Positions 1-15,244 of a stretch of 64,000 nucleotides of DNA are shown in pieces. The notes beneath the pieces were generated by a model, which was given only the letters and a program-made list of their open reading frames with translations, was not told where the DNA came from and searched no databases. The stretch covers positions 9,300,001 to 9,364,000 of the forward strand of contig CAVNZM010000008.1 in assembly GCA_963693365.1 (NCBI GenBank). The letters run 5' to 3'. Both the position numbers and the translations under genes were made by a program. The DNA is from Amoebidium appalachense. Lineage: Eukaryota > Ichthyosporea. Position 1 is the first letter of the stretch; each line of letters starts with the position of its first letter.

Positions 1-100
1 GGGATGATAATGCGCTGCAGAGTACGAAGGTACACATTGAAAACGGACAACATATGCGGGCTTTGCAAAAAGAGCACACACGGAGTATGCTTTTGGGGGA
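1..100 (-). repeat. Dispersed 'GGGCTCTGC' repeat, reverse copy at window edge
   Basis: Read on the minus strand, this piece has the family landmarks in order: GCATACTC, a GTGTG block, TTTGCA, TTGTCCGTTT, AATGTGTAC and TTCGTACTCTG. It belongs to the same family as the copies at 880-1018 and 61818-62007. It is cut by the left edge, inside an ATG3 intron. Confidence 0.6.
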
Positions 101-103
101 GGA

Positions 104-109
104 GGAGGA

Positions 110-149
<40 letters not shown>

Positions 150-456
150 TAGTGTGTTTGTAACTGTGTTAGTGTAAGAGGGAGTGTGGGTGAGATTGTG
201 TGTGAACGTGTAAGAGCAACTGAGTGTGTGTATGCGAGCGAGCGCATAAGTGTTGTGAGTGTGTGCGTGTGTATGTATGTGTGTGTGTATGCCGAGAGAG
301 GGGGGAGAGGGGGAGAAAGTGTGTGTGTGCACGTGCGTGTGTATGCCGAGAGGGGGGGGGGGGGGGAGAGAGAGAGAGAGAGAGAGAGTGTGTGTGTGTG
401 TGTATGTGTGTGTGTATGCCGAGAGGGGGGGGGGGGGGGGGAGGGAGGGAGAGAGG

Positions 457-553
<97 letters not shown>

Positions 554-560
554 CTCAGAA
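104..560. repeat. G-run, GT and (GA)n microsatellite block
   Basis: A pure G tract at about 110-148 is followed by GT-rich sequence broken by repeated 'GCCGAGAGGGG' units near 292, 347 and 418, and then by a long (GA)n tract from about 460 to 550. The repeated flank implies tandem duplication of a small GT-plus-GA unit. The block lies in the ATG3 intron downstream of the last visible exon. No coding sequence is seen. Confidence 0.85.
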
Positions 561-800
561 TGCGATAAACAACACGATGTGCACATTCACGACGGAAAAC
601 ACGAAGAAAAAGGGGCGAGGGGGGGGGGGGGGGGAGGGAGAGAAAGAGAGAGAGAGAGGGGGGGGGGGAGAGAGAGAGGGGCAAGAGGGGGGATGTATTA
701 CACGAGTACGAAATTACACACTAACGACAGACAACCACATGCAGAAGTTCCCTAGCACGCACAAAGAGTAGACATCATAAGCACAGCCAACTCCTCGGGA
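551..800 (-). repeat. Two reverse copies of the dispersed 'GGGCTCTGC' repeat
   Basis: Two degenerate reverse copies lie at about 551-608 and 690-800, separated by a G-run and GA tract. Recognisable minus-strand landmarks are TTTTCCGTCGTGAATGTG in the first and GTTGTCTGTCGTTAGTGTG in the second. The second copy ends with the GGCTGTGCTTATGATG block typical of the family's 5' part. Confidence 0.6.
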
Positions 801-879
801 TAGGAGAAGGGGGAGACGGCGGGAGGGGGTAAGGGTGAGGGGGTGGAGGGTAGGGGACCAGGGGGGGGGGGGGGGGGGG

Positions 880-1018
880 TTGAATGCGTCATTAAGTACG
901 AAGCACACAAGAACAACGGATAACACGATGCAGAATGCAAACCATACATAAAGACTATGCATTATAAGCAGAGCCCATCCTCAGGGGGGGCCCACGTCAT
1001 CCACAGTACCCGAGTTTG
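880..1018 (-). repeat. Dispersed 'GGGCTCTGC' repeat, near-full-length reverse copy
   Basis: On the minus strand this runs from an ACTCGGGTACTGTGGATGAC block through CCTGAGGATGGGCTCTGC and TTTGCATTCTGCATCGTG to TAATGACGCATTCAA, and then into a C-run (the plus-strand G-run at 861-879). It is very close to the copy at 61818-62007. The long homopolymer lies exactly at the repeat's 3' end, as in most other copies. Confidence 0.75.
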
Positions 1019-1056
1019 GGGGAAGGGGGCGGGAGGAGGAGGAGGAGGGCGGCTAC

Positions 1057-5788
<4,732 letters not shown>

Positions 5789-7681
5789 CTATGAAGAAAG
5801 CTCTGCATTTTCGTTGTTTAGGAGAACCCGCAACCTGTGTTTTAGCACTGACGTATGGGGGAGAGAGTGGCTCAAAAAAAAAAAGCGAACTTCCACAAGA
5901 AACCAACGCCAAAGGACGCTGCTTGGTATATTTAGCTATTGGCAAAAACGAATCCTGCTTCTGGTTGTATCTGCGCACGTACATTAAACAAAAAATAAGG
6001 CACGGATTTGTAACGATGTTTTAAGACGTAAAACACCAACACCGCAAAAAAAACTTTTAGAGTGGATTTTTTCTTTTCTTTCAAAGCCTTGACTCGGTCA
6101 GCTGGCGGAGGCTCGCAAAGCTGCCCTGGAATGGAAACCTTGGGTCTCCATAAATGGCTAACGAGCCATAGCACCCATTCGGCATTGAAACGGGACCCTG
6201 CATTCCATGGGTGACACTGTGCACCAGGACAATGATGTTCAAAGCTGAGCTCTAAAAGAAAAATTACATTGTCAAGCTTTAAGATTGCATTTGAATTAGA
6301 TAAGCCGTGTACCTCTCTGTAAATATATGTATATTCACATTGATTACGCATGTACACAATAAAAAGAAAGATTGACAAATGTGTGGGCGCCTGCCTACTG
6401 CCATCTCAATCTTCCATGGGTTATTGGTGAGCTTCGTCAATGGAATGCGGTGATGGTGTAGCGTTGTTGCCGTCTTTCCAGTGGGCCCGGGAAAGGTATA
6501 CCTGCGCTTGCGCGAGCATGAGGCTCTGGTTCAGTGTCACAGAAAACGGACAACAATATCATTACACATTACAAAAAGGCTCCAAACTAAAATATAGCAT
6601 CTCTTTTGATATTTCTTAAGATAACTGAATTTATTAAAAAATCTGAAGCAGCTTAGAAGGCGTTGCGCAACGAAGTAGACCTCGTGGAAGCCCACGTGCG
6701 CACCTGGTATCACAGAAAGCAGCAGCTGATTAGTTTAATATCACGAAGTTGTTTTAGACCCAGCATTGAGGGCGTGCTATAAATTGGGCATGTTCGATTT
6801 CTGTGGATCAGTTTTGGAGGTCTACAGAACGTCAATATCATTTGTGCCCAAGAGGTGAACGATGTGAGGTAATCTTGTTAAAACTTCCCGAGATTTGGAG
6901 TGTATCTGCCAGGGGCTGTGGCCGTAGCTGACACGGAGAAATTATACGTGTGCCAATAAACAGATACGCCAATGCCAACAACAGAAAGTCATCCACATTA
7001 GCACTAGTGGATTCAACACAACTTCGAACGGAAATTTGCATGTCAAGCTTGGCCTACATCTGGTAATGCAATCGTAAAAACGGGACTCAACATTCTTACA
7101 GCAGCACAGTGTGTCTGCGACCAGAGATAACATCAATAAGAATTCTGCAACATGGTGAGTGCCCCTTGTCTTGACTTGTTAGGGCACGGTCATCCTTGCT
7201 GCATGCATCTCTGACCTCTTTAACTCTCTCTGAGTTGTTATTCTCCTTGTGTCGTGTAGCAAGGCGCACGTTTATTTTGGTGCACTGAAGTAATACTGTT
7301 GTGGTTTTGGTTTGGCCCTGAGTTACGTTTTGGCCAACTATCAAGAGCGAACTTTTTCCCGGGTTGTATTGATCAGTGTGTTCCCAGCAAAAGGCGCACA
7401 ACACGAATAGTACTTTTTTCTCCATGCTGAACCAGCGCTAATGCCACGAACAAAGGAATGGGGCATAGACAAACACCAGGGCAGACATAATATAGTCTCG
7501 GCCTGCAGTCACGTTCCATTTTCGTTTTTGGTTTTGAAGGATTGACGTGCACACGGTGCTGGATCCCGAGCGAAAAACTGATGCTTTTTGTGAACTTTTC
7601 ATCCCCGCCAGCCCGTAACTGCCATACCCGTATCCTACACACGCCCTGGCCAGCGCCCCCCTGTCGTTACACAACATGCAG
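5789..7681. other. Region between ATG3 exons and cyclin, no gene recognised
   Basis: This should contain the first ATG3 exon (minus) and probably the 5' end of the cyclin transcript (plus), but neither can be fixed from sequence alone. No microsatellites of note are present, in contrast to the flanking introns. A plus-strand ATG directly followed by GTGAGT at about 7152 could be a leader exon, but the phase does not fit the cyclin reading frame simply. Confidence 0.4.
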
Positions 7682-9159
7682 CCGTTAATGGGACTCAACA
7701 TGGGTTGTCAAGAGGGGGATTGAACCAGGTGCTCTACAGTTCTACAACATCCCATGCTGTATCCGTTCAAGCACGCCTGTTGAACATCCGTGGATCACAG
7801 ACAGTGGGTGCCACCGGTTCACAGACGAATAGCAGTAGCACATATCAACACACGGGCACATATGGCCAGCACAGACCCACTCAGAGCCAAACACAGCAAG
7901 GGCAACTAAACCAAGCAGTGAATCACGCATACCAGCCACTACAAGTAGCCGGGAATGGTTCCGTGGCGGATCAATATGGCCAACAACAACCCCGACGAAC
8001 GAGTCACGAGCAACACGTAGGGGCAAGCAGTGGGAAAGGGACTAGTCACTTTCAAGCAGGGGGAGGCTATTCCTTCCAGTCGACGGCTGGGAAATTAGAC
8101 AAACAGCAGCCGGCACCGATACCGACACGTCAAACGTCTGTAAACGGAAGAAGTACCTCTTCGTTGAACACGTTTTCAGCCACGTCCCTCACCGTCGGTT
8201 CATCCTCGTATTTGGGCTTTGCTGACAGCGGTGCGTACGGCAACGGTGCTTACACACCTAGCAACGCCAGCCTCAGTGGCGCCAACACACCGGTGGACAC
8301 ACAACATGGCTCCACGGCGAATAATTCACGGACGGCGCAGATGCTTGCACAGGGAAGACCTCTTCCCCTTGGTGTGTCGACGTCCGGGTCACTTAGTTCG
8401 TTACATCACGCTCAGATGCGCTATTCAAGCGGCATGTGCTCTGCGTCACAGCAAGGTTCACGTGTTGCATCTACGGAACTACACCCGCACGAACAGCGGG
8501 CGGGAGCTGTGTCGGATTTGTTGGGTGTTGGTAGCGCAAAATGGGTCAACCAGAGCTTCCAACATGTGCAAATAGCACCTCGGTTTATGTCTTTATCGCT
8601 GCCACTTCAGACACACGTGGATTTGTCTGAGCTCGGGATAACAGAGGATCTCTTGCGCGCCGTGGCAAACTACACACGACAACACTGGGACCTCTCTCGC
8701 CAGTATTCGTACGAGTTCCTATCGGGGTTTATTCGTGAGCTGTGCGAGAAGATGGAATGTGACCTCGTGGTGTGTCTAACGGGCATGGTGTACACGGATA
8801 GGCTACGCGAGAAATTCCCGGATGCGGGTGCAAATGCAGACGCAAAACGTGTTTTTGTCATGGGGATGTTGTTGGCCTCAAAGTTTCACAGCGACCGCCC
8901 ATACAACAACAAGGCCTGGGCACAGGTATCGAAAATGGCGCTTCCTCTTCTCAACCGGATGGAGGCGCAGTTTTTTGAGTCCCTTGATTTTCACATGAAT
9001 GTTTCTACGGCAGATTTGGCGAAAATTCTTGAATGCCTTAAAACCCCACTTCGCCCGCTCAAGGATGTTGTCCAGAAAGTGGCCGAGCTGGAAGCGGCCG
9101 CTGAAAGGATGGCCCCTTCGCGTCTTTTGTCTGAAAGTAGTGCTGTTCGTAGTGATTGA
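7682..9159 (+). CDS. PHO80/Pcl-type cyclin
   Basis: This is a cyclin-fold protein of the PHO80/Pcl group, which in fungi activates Pho85-like CDKs. The first ~290 codons are low complexity and rich in Ser, Gln, Gly and Thr. The cyclin box lies at about 8586-9045: LLRAVANYTRQHW, VVCLTGMVYTDRL, RVFVMGMLLASKFHSD, NNKAWAQVSKMALPLLNRME and FFESLDFHMNVS follow the family pattern (DRL in helix 2, ASKF.SD, then N..W/YA.V, LN.LE..FL..LD). No in-frame ATG precedes the domain: the frame is open back to a stop at 7591. The simplest model is an exon starting after the AG at 7680-7681, with an upstream first exon. Alternatively, a one-base change in the G5 run near 7716 would join the frame to an ATG at 7677. 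The CDK partner is not known from this window. Confidence 0.8.
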
Positions 9160-9654
9160 AGCGATGTTGGTACGAATCCTAATGCACGTTGGTGACTCGT
9201 CAAACAAGCCGGAAAAGGAAAGTCGTGTTTGCTTGGGGCATAGTGCAAAGAGGTCCAAGTAGGTGTGGGGAATGTGTATGTATGTGTTTTGGGTAGGCGT
9301 TAACTTATACTATATACTCTGTTGTCTGAAAACATTGGTCGGTGTACTTTAATGATCCCTTGCTCTGAAAGTTCGAAGAAGCAACCAAGACAGCAGTTCT
9401 GGCTGCTGATAACGTATCGTACGGTGTACGTGTGTTAGGAGCAATCTTCAATTGTAGTGTTTTGTATGTAGTGCTAATGAACCGAACTTTTAGTTTGTGA
9501 AGTGAAATGGACGAATGTGTGACTTGTAGGTTTGAAAGTTTGCTGGTGTGGCACTGACGTATACATACATAGGTATACACGTTATGTTATCACTCTGTAC
9601 ATAATCCAACGAATTGCAACTGTGTGCGCTGAATGATCCAGCGACCAGTACAGT

Positions 9655-9660
9655 AATAAA
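9655..9660 (+). terminator. AATAAA polyadenylation signal of the cyclin gene
   Basis: A canonical AATAAA lies about 500 bases downstream of the cyclin stop codon, in AT-rich sequence and with no competing gene on this strand. It is the likely 3'-end signal, giving a 3' UTR of about half a kilobase. Confidence 0.5.
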
Positions 9661-9839
9661 GTAAATTTGAATGATGGCTCACATGGTTCACACGCTCAAC
9701 TATGAGATGTTTCGATCAGTCATCGATCATGATTGAGGATGCCAAGATGGTGCTGGGAAATTTAAATCTGTGTTTTGTCCAAGTTGATATTAGCCTATTT
9801 TAATGCCATTGAAATGTACTTGTGCACGTCGTTTTGAAG

Positions 9840-10400
9840 ATAGCATGCTTCCCCACCCGGCACCCCGTCCCCCCCGCCCCTCCCCTCTTCCCCTCCCCGC
9901 CTTCTAACCCCCCCTCCCCCCCCCCCCTCCCCCCCCCCTCCCCCCCCCCCCCCCCCCCCCCCCTTCTTTCCCCACCTCTTCACCTTACGACTTTCTGTTG
10001 TCCGTTGGATAAGACGACACCCGTTCTCACTGTATCAGCGTAGACACACGTTCTCATGATCACCATACCAGCACCCAAATGCACGCACCAGGCACACGTC
10101 GCACAAGTCAGACACAGTCACGCTACACACGCACACACTACAACACACAGAGACCAACGCACACACACGTCCATCACGCCACACACACACACACACACGT
10201 ACGCACAAATACGTGCACAAGCACACACACGGGTGCACACACACGCACATACACACACGCATACTTGTACACAGACACGCACATACCACACAAACCGGCC
10301 GCGCACGCACGCACGCACGCACGCACGCACACATAAACACACACACTCACATCCAAACACATGCACTAATACACACACAAACTCACACAAGAATTGACAA
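9840..10400. repeat. C-rich tract followed by degenerate (CA)n/(CGCA)n
   Basis: C-runs interrupted by CCT from about 9868 to 9965 are followed, after a short unique spacer, by an imperfect CA-rich stretch from 10080 to 10390 that includes a (GCAC)n patch near 10305-10330. The C-then-CA order on the plus strand is the same as in several introns of plus-strand genes. No gene is evident here. Confidence 0.75.
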
Positions 10401-11100
10401 ACAAGTAGCTCAAAATGCATAGGGTGCACCAAGACTTTGGCTTGCATCGGCTGCACTTACACACTGTAACTACATCCGGCGTCCCAGAAGTCGTCACAAA
10501 AGCACGCGCTTCGGATCCTGCAAAGCTGAATAATCTGTGAATCATTTTACTTTAGTGGGTCTGTTAGATTTATCAATAATAATGCCTACGTATAGACCAA
10601 TTTAGATTTACTACCTGAGAATCTCAATGTGTTTGCTTCGCTCTAGGGAGATCCAGCCAGCCGAACTGGCGAAATGAAGGGCTGAGTGATCGGCGGTCAT
10701 ATACCAAATCCTGCTTATAATGCTTAGGGGCAAACCTACGAATCTTGAGAACTTTTCCTAGAAACTCGTATATCTTGTGAAGGGTTGATTATTTTTAAAA
10801 GCGGAAAAACCCTTTATAATACAATTTAAAGTCAGAGAACTGGTACTTTAAACAACAACTTTGAAAGCGACAGCAGTTTAGTTCAGGCAGTTGATTTGTC
10901 GACCATACCTTCAAATCAAATAGAGAACCATGTAGATCATGATAGGCTCTTGACTGTCGGATGATCGATCGATCACATGTCGCCGCAAAACAAAACTTGA
11001 AGAGGTCCCGTCGAAGTGCGGCACACTATCTATTCTCCCACTTTCTCCTAGCCCTTTTTGCGGTCACTAAAACTCCGAGGCTTCAAGTTCGAGGCCAAAC
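10401..11100. other. Unique AT-rich sequence, no gene recognised
   Basis: No convincing exon, RNA gene or repeat is seen. The sequence is compositionally plain compared with the surroundings. Confidence 0.4.
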
Positions 11101-11283
11101 ATGCACAACAAGGACAAGTTGAAAATGGCATTTGCCGACATTATTCTTGTGCCCCGGCTTGACGCAAGCGACATGGTTGACATAGAGTACAAGGATGATG
11201 CGCAGTTACTGAAAATCAAGCACTATTCTCACTTGGAAGTCCTGCTTACCATCTGGGAGGATACAGCACACATATACTACTAG
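11101..11283 (+). CDS. Small unidentified open frame (60 codons)
   Basis: An ATG-started frame of 60 codons with a coding-like mix of residues (ADIILVPRLDASDMVDIEY) ends at TAG. It has no recognised domain and no clear partner exons. It could be a remnant exon or a chance frame. Confidence 0.2.
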   Translation: MHNKDKLKMAFADIILVPRLDASDMVDIEYKDDAQLLKIKHYSHLEVLLTIWEDTAHIYY

Positions 11284-11518
11284 TACGCAAACGTCACAAC
11301 TGCGGAATATGAAGCTGAGTCTGCGTCAAAAGGAACTCTTTATTTTTAAACAATCAGACGTCGGACCCATAGAGTCGCTCGTGGGCATCACATCATCCTC
11401 CGTGTCACTCCCACTTCCTTCACGTTCTTCCCCTACATCTTCCCACAGCTCCTCCCCCCGTATCTCTCCTCCCACTCCTCCTCTGCGCTCACAGTTCTCC
11501 CTCGCCCTCCTGTTGTAA

Positions 11519-12157
11519 TCATTGATCGCTTTCGCTAACATCCTGCTCCGCATCATTGGTGGTGTTGTTCGGTTTCGTTGCGGCGCTTGTGTTCTCCAAC
11601 CCATTGTTCCGTGTCTTTAGGTGTCGCTTGCACAGTCGCACCCCTCCGTGTTCGTGGCTTGGCATTTTGGCTTTGAGGCCACAAAGTTCCCCCGACTGCT
11701 TGTTTGCTTGGCAGGGACCGATAACCAGTGCCACTAAGGCCTTTTGCTTCTTTCTTTCCTCCGCTGCCTTTGCCCGTTCCTCCTTTCTTCTGCTTGTCCT
11801 CCGTGGCACAACACGTTCCTTCTCCCTTCTGCCGTCCAAGTGCTGCTCGCTTGTTCCGATCATGCACCCCTGTTGCTTTTTCCGTTTTCGCACTATCGTG
11901 GCGTTGCTGTTTGGGTTGCGTTCCGCGAGTGGTGCTTGCTCGACCGTTTTGTGGTGTTTGCTGGGGCGTGCTGGTGGGGTCAGCTGTTTGCGCGGGGGGT
12001 TGGGTGGGGAGGCCCTGGGGGCCTGCCTGCTCGGGACGAATGTTGTGCACTGTATCGAACCACACTGTCTTGCTGTTTTGAGGGCAAAGACTTCTGCCTC
12101 CAATTCGGGTGTCGCCGGGTGTGCTCGAGGTATATTGTGCTCAGGCTGGTGCTCCAA
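11519..12157 (-). CDS. Basic protein with C-x10-C ... C-x2-H zinc-like motif
   Basis: The frame is about 212 codons, begins at a TTG rather than an ATG, and so probably continues from an upstream exon or starts at an internal Met. The centre is a Lys/Arg/Glu-rich helix (RRKEERAKAAEERKKQK). The C-terminal part carries CQANKQSGELCGLKAK followed by GGVRLCKRH. This resembles the small Cys/His motif (C..T..G..C...A....C..H) found in many nucleic-acid-linked and virus-encoded proteins, and the resemblance is to the pattern only. The tail after the motif is Asn/Thr-rich and acidic. A second open frame (11604-11326) overlaps the 3' end and continues with an acidic, Gly-rich sequence, so the true end may be spliced or frameshifted. 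Function unknown. Confidence 0.45.
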   Translation of the reverse strand: MEHQPEHNIPRAHPATPELEAEVFALKTARQCGSIQCTTFVPSRQAPRASPPNPPRKQLTPPARPSKHHKTVEQAPLAERNPNSNATIVRKRKKQQGCMIGTSEQHLDGRREKERVVPRRTSRRKEERAKAAEERKKQKALVALVIGPCQANKQSGELCGLKAKMPSHEHGGVRLCKRHLKTRNNGLENTSAATKPNNTTNDAEQDVSESDQ

Positions 12158-12199
12158 CCGTCATCTTCAGCAAAGATCACCCCCCATCCGAAACCTGTC

Positions 12200-12602
12200 C
12201 TGTACGACTTTAGGACGTCCTATCGTCGTTAATATATCTAAAAGATAGCTTAGGACGGGTTTAGGATAACCCGGAATTTCAGGATGGCAAGGCGTCTGAA
12301 ACACATCCCATATATATTAAATACGTCTGGCATGGATTCAAGACAGTGGACATCTTAAAGACGTAGTAAAGTCGTCTGACAAGATGTCATACAGACACCT
12401 GGAAGTGCACTTATACCCATCAGCACAAGTCCGGATGTCCTTAACCCCCCTTTAAATTGTCCGATGGGTTGCGGATGCATACGGGATATATTAAAGACGT
12501 CTTTCGAATTTTCTGGTCTATTACGTCTTAAAGATATCCCGGACGGATTGAGGACATATTGTTATCATCCCGGAACATGGTGTAGTTAACAGATGTCCTA
12601 AA
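12200..12602. repeat. Degenerate 'TTAAAGACGTC' motif field
   Basis: Loose, irregularly spaced variants of a half-palindromic motif recur: TTTAGGACGTCCTA, CTTAAAGACGT, TTAAAGACGTCTTT, GATGTCCTAAAGACGTC. There is no open frame. It leads directly into the ordered ~480-bp tandem copies, and similar motif-rich DNA reappears at 28.8-29.7 kb. Confidence 0.6.
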
Positions 12603-14049
12603 GACGTCTGCACTCATTCTACAGGATGTCTATGAGAGATACCGATACATATTATATAGATGTGTGTAAGATGCATTATACACGCAAGTAAGTTGACACA
12701 AGGCGCTCGTGGGATGGGCGTAGAGATATGTTAAAGATGTACTGCAGAGATCTTAGTACAATCTTTATCCTCTCTTAATCCCGTATGGCCATGCAACATT
12801 TGCGAAACGAACTGATTGCGTTAGGATGTCGTCAGGATATATCACAGCTAGGCAGTAGATCATCTAAGGAGATCTTTGGAGAGTTCTTTTGTAGCGCTTT
12901 TGGCCATCCCAATTATATCTTCAAGACAGGCCATGTCTGTGCATGTGATATGCTAACGCAATCTTAGGCATGTATTGGTGATACCTTTCTGCGATCTTCA
13001 CGCCCTATTTGGGGTAGCTTAAAGATGTTCAGAGTTGCAATTAGCTATTGTGTGAGGATTACTTTAGGACCTCTTTAAGACGTCTGCACTCATTCTACAG
13101 GATGTCTATGAGAGATACCGATACATATTATATAGATGTGTGTAAGATGCATTATACACGCAAGTAAGTTGACACAAGGCGCTCGTGGGATGGGCGTAGA
13201 GATATGTTAAAGATGTAGTGCGGAGATCTTAGTACAATCTTTATCCTCTCTTAATCCCGTATGGCCATGCAACATTTGCGAAACGAACTGATTGCGTTAG
13301 GATGTGCACAGGATGTCGTCAGGATATATCACAGCTAGGCAGTAGATCATCTAAGGAGATCTTTGGAGAGTTCTTTTGTAGCGCTTTTGGCCATCCCAAT
13401 TATATCTTCAAGACAGGCCATGTCTGTGCATGTGATATGCTAACGCAATCTTAGGCATGTATTGGTGATACCTTTCTGCGATCTTCACACCCTATTTGGG
13501 GTAGCTTAAAGATGTTCAGAGTTGCAATTAGCTATTGTGTGAGGATTACTTTAGGACCTCTTTAAGACGTCTGCACTCATTCTACAGGATGTCTATGAGA
13601 GATACCGATACATATTATAGATGTGTGTAAGATGCATTATACACGCAAGTAAGTTGACACAAGGCGCTCGTGGGATGGGCGTAGAGATATGTTAAAGATG
13701 TAGTGCGGAGATCTTAGTACAATCTTTATCCTCTCTTAATCCCGTATGGCCATGCAACATTTGCGAAACGAACTGATTGCGTTAGGATGTGCACAGGATG
13801 TCGTCAGGATATATCACAGCTAGGCAGTGGATCATCTAAGGAGATCTTTGGAGAGTTCTTTTGTAGCACTATTGGCCATCCCAATTATATCTTCAAGACA
13901 GGCCATGTCTGTGCATGTGATATGCTAACGCAATCTTAGGCAAGTATTGGTGATACCTTTCTGCGATCTTCACGCCCTATTTGGGGTAGCTTAAAGATGT
14001 TCAGAGTTGCAATTAGGTATTGTGTTAGGATTACTTTAGGACCTCTTTA
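12603..14049 (+). repeat. Three tandem copies of a ~476-487-bp repeat
   Basis: Copies start at the shared GACGTCTGCACTCATTC: 12603-13078 (476 bp), 13079-13565 (487 bp) and 13566 to about 14049. The last two contain an extra GCACAGGATGT segment missing in the first. Otherwise the copies differ by only a few substitutions and a two-base indel in TATTATATAG, so the expansion is recent. Each unit holds TTAAAGATGT and AGGATGT motifs and no conserved open frame. Confidence 0.9.
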
Positions 14050-14586
14050 AGGGTTTAATGGGATCGATTTGGATGATCTTTAAGTGTTCCCTGGGATACA
14101 AAAGCAAAGCACATATCGCTAACGAGCTCAGCCACGGCCTCTTTACCACCCTGTCAATGCCGATTACCCAGGACCACGTTCCGTGATGCGAGGGTTAGCT
14201 CAATATATACGGCGGGAAAAGGGATTGCGCATTTGATTGTGGGATAGATTACTCCAACGTTTTTGATTGGTTGTTTTTTAGGATCGAATTTCACACAGCA
14301 TTCACAATGAAGGCGTCACAAGGTCACGCTTTTATTGAAACATGAAACATGAAGGCGTCGCGCAGGTGCGTGCGAGATGATAGCCAATGGAAACAAAGAT
14401 TTACTGGAGGAGTGCAAAACAGAATCCGAAGCACTGTTATCTTACAATCATGATCCGTATAATGTAAGTAAAACTGGGGCATTCAACTGCCAAATACAGA
14501 AGTTTTAGTTGTAATAATATTTAAGGTACCTATAAATTAGGCGAGATACTTTGGCAAACGGTGCAATGCCTGCGCGGAGCAAGTGG
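14050..14586. other. Left flank of the retrotransposon, no gene recognised
   Basis: This is unique sequence up to the CCGGT target duplication at 14587-14591. No exon or repeat is seen. Confidence 0.4.
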
Positions 14587-14591
14587 CCGGT

Positions 14592-15204
14592 TGTTGTATA
14601 ATATGATCGTGTGTCTGTGACAAACAATATGTTTATAAATGAACGGGGTTGACTAGACCACGCTTTGCTTAGTTACGTGCTAGTCCTACTTACACCTAGT
14701 AAGCCGAGCACACTGAGTAAGCTCTGAAGCCCCCGACATGCCCTTATAACGGAGCTCGCACAGCGGCTCAGACATGCGCATCGGTATGTGCTTTTTTGGC
14801 TACGAGAGCCAATCACATACGGTTCACGGTTCTGTCCCATGGCTATCACGGTTCCAATAAACCTATTGAGCCAATCGGGTGACAGTACTTGATTATCGAT
14901 GCATTCCACAGTCATACCTCACGCGGCTACTTGCATATTTTCCCATGATAAAACTATAACTTAACGCTCATGGTTCCTCTGCTACGTGTCGGTCCCATGT
15001 GGCTATTATATCTGTTTTCCCATGAATAATCCTGCAAGTTGCACGTGCACATACGTTTAACTCCATGCTCATGCGCACAAGACTGGGAGGGACATGCATA
15101 CTGGCCTACCTAAGATCAAACACAGTGGTATATATACATGTACACGTGTGCGTATATCTCAACCTGTGTACATCCATACTAGATATCCGGTATAATATAC
15201 CACA
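14592..15204 (-). repeat. 3' LTR of the chromovirus
   Basis: The LTR is 613 bp and starts and ends with the TG..CA dinucleotides. The terminal inverted repeat is imperfect (TGTTGTATAATAT on one side, TGTGGTATATTAT read from the other). It matches the 5' LTR base for base except at one noticed site. The polypurine tract before it, on the element's strand, is weak (GGTGGGGCG, complement of 15205-15213). Confidence 0.95.
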
Positions 15205-15244
15205 CGCCCCACCGTAAAAAGAAGTATGTCGTCCTCGACATACG

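Noticed and set aside
186-771. Several long overlapping open frames made of Glu-Arg, Cys-Val or Ser-Leu repeats
   Set aside because: These are translations of (GA)n, (GT)n and (CT)n tracts, open in several frames at once. The same applies to all similar frames throughout the window.
14673-14915. 80-codon frame repeated identically at 21764-22006
   Set aside because: It lies wholly inside the two LTRs; the identity reflects LTR duplication, not a conserved gene.
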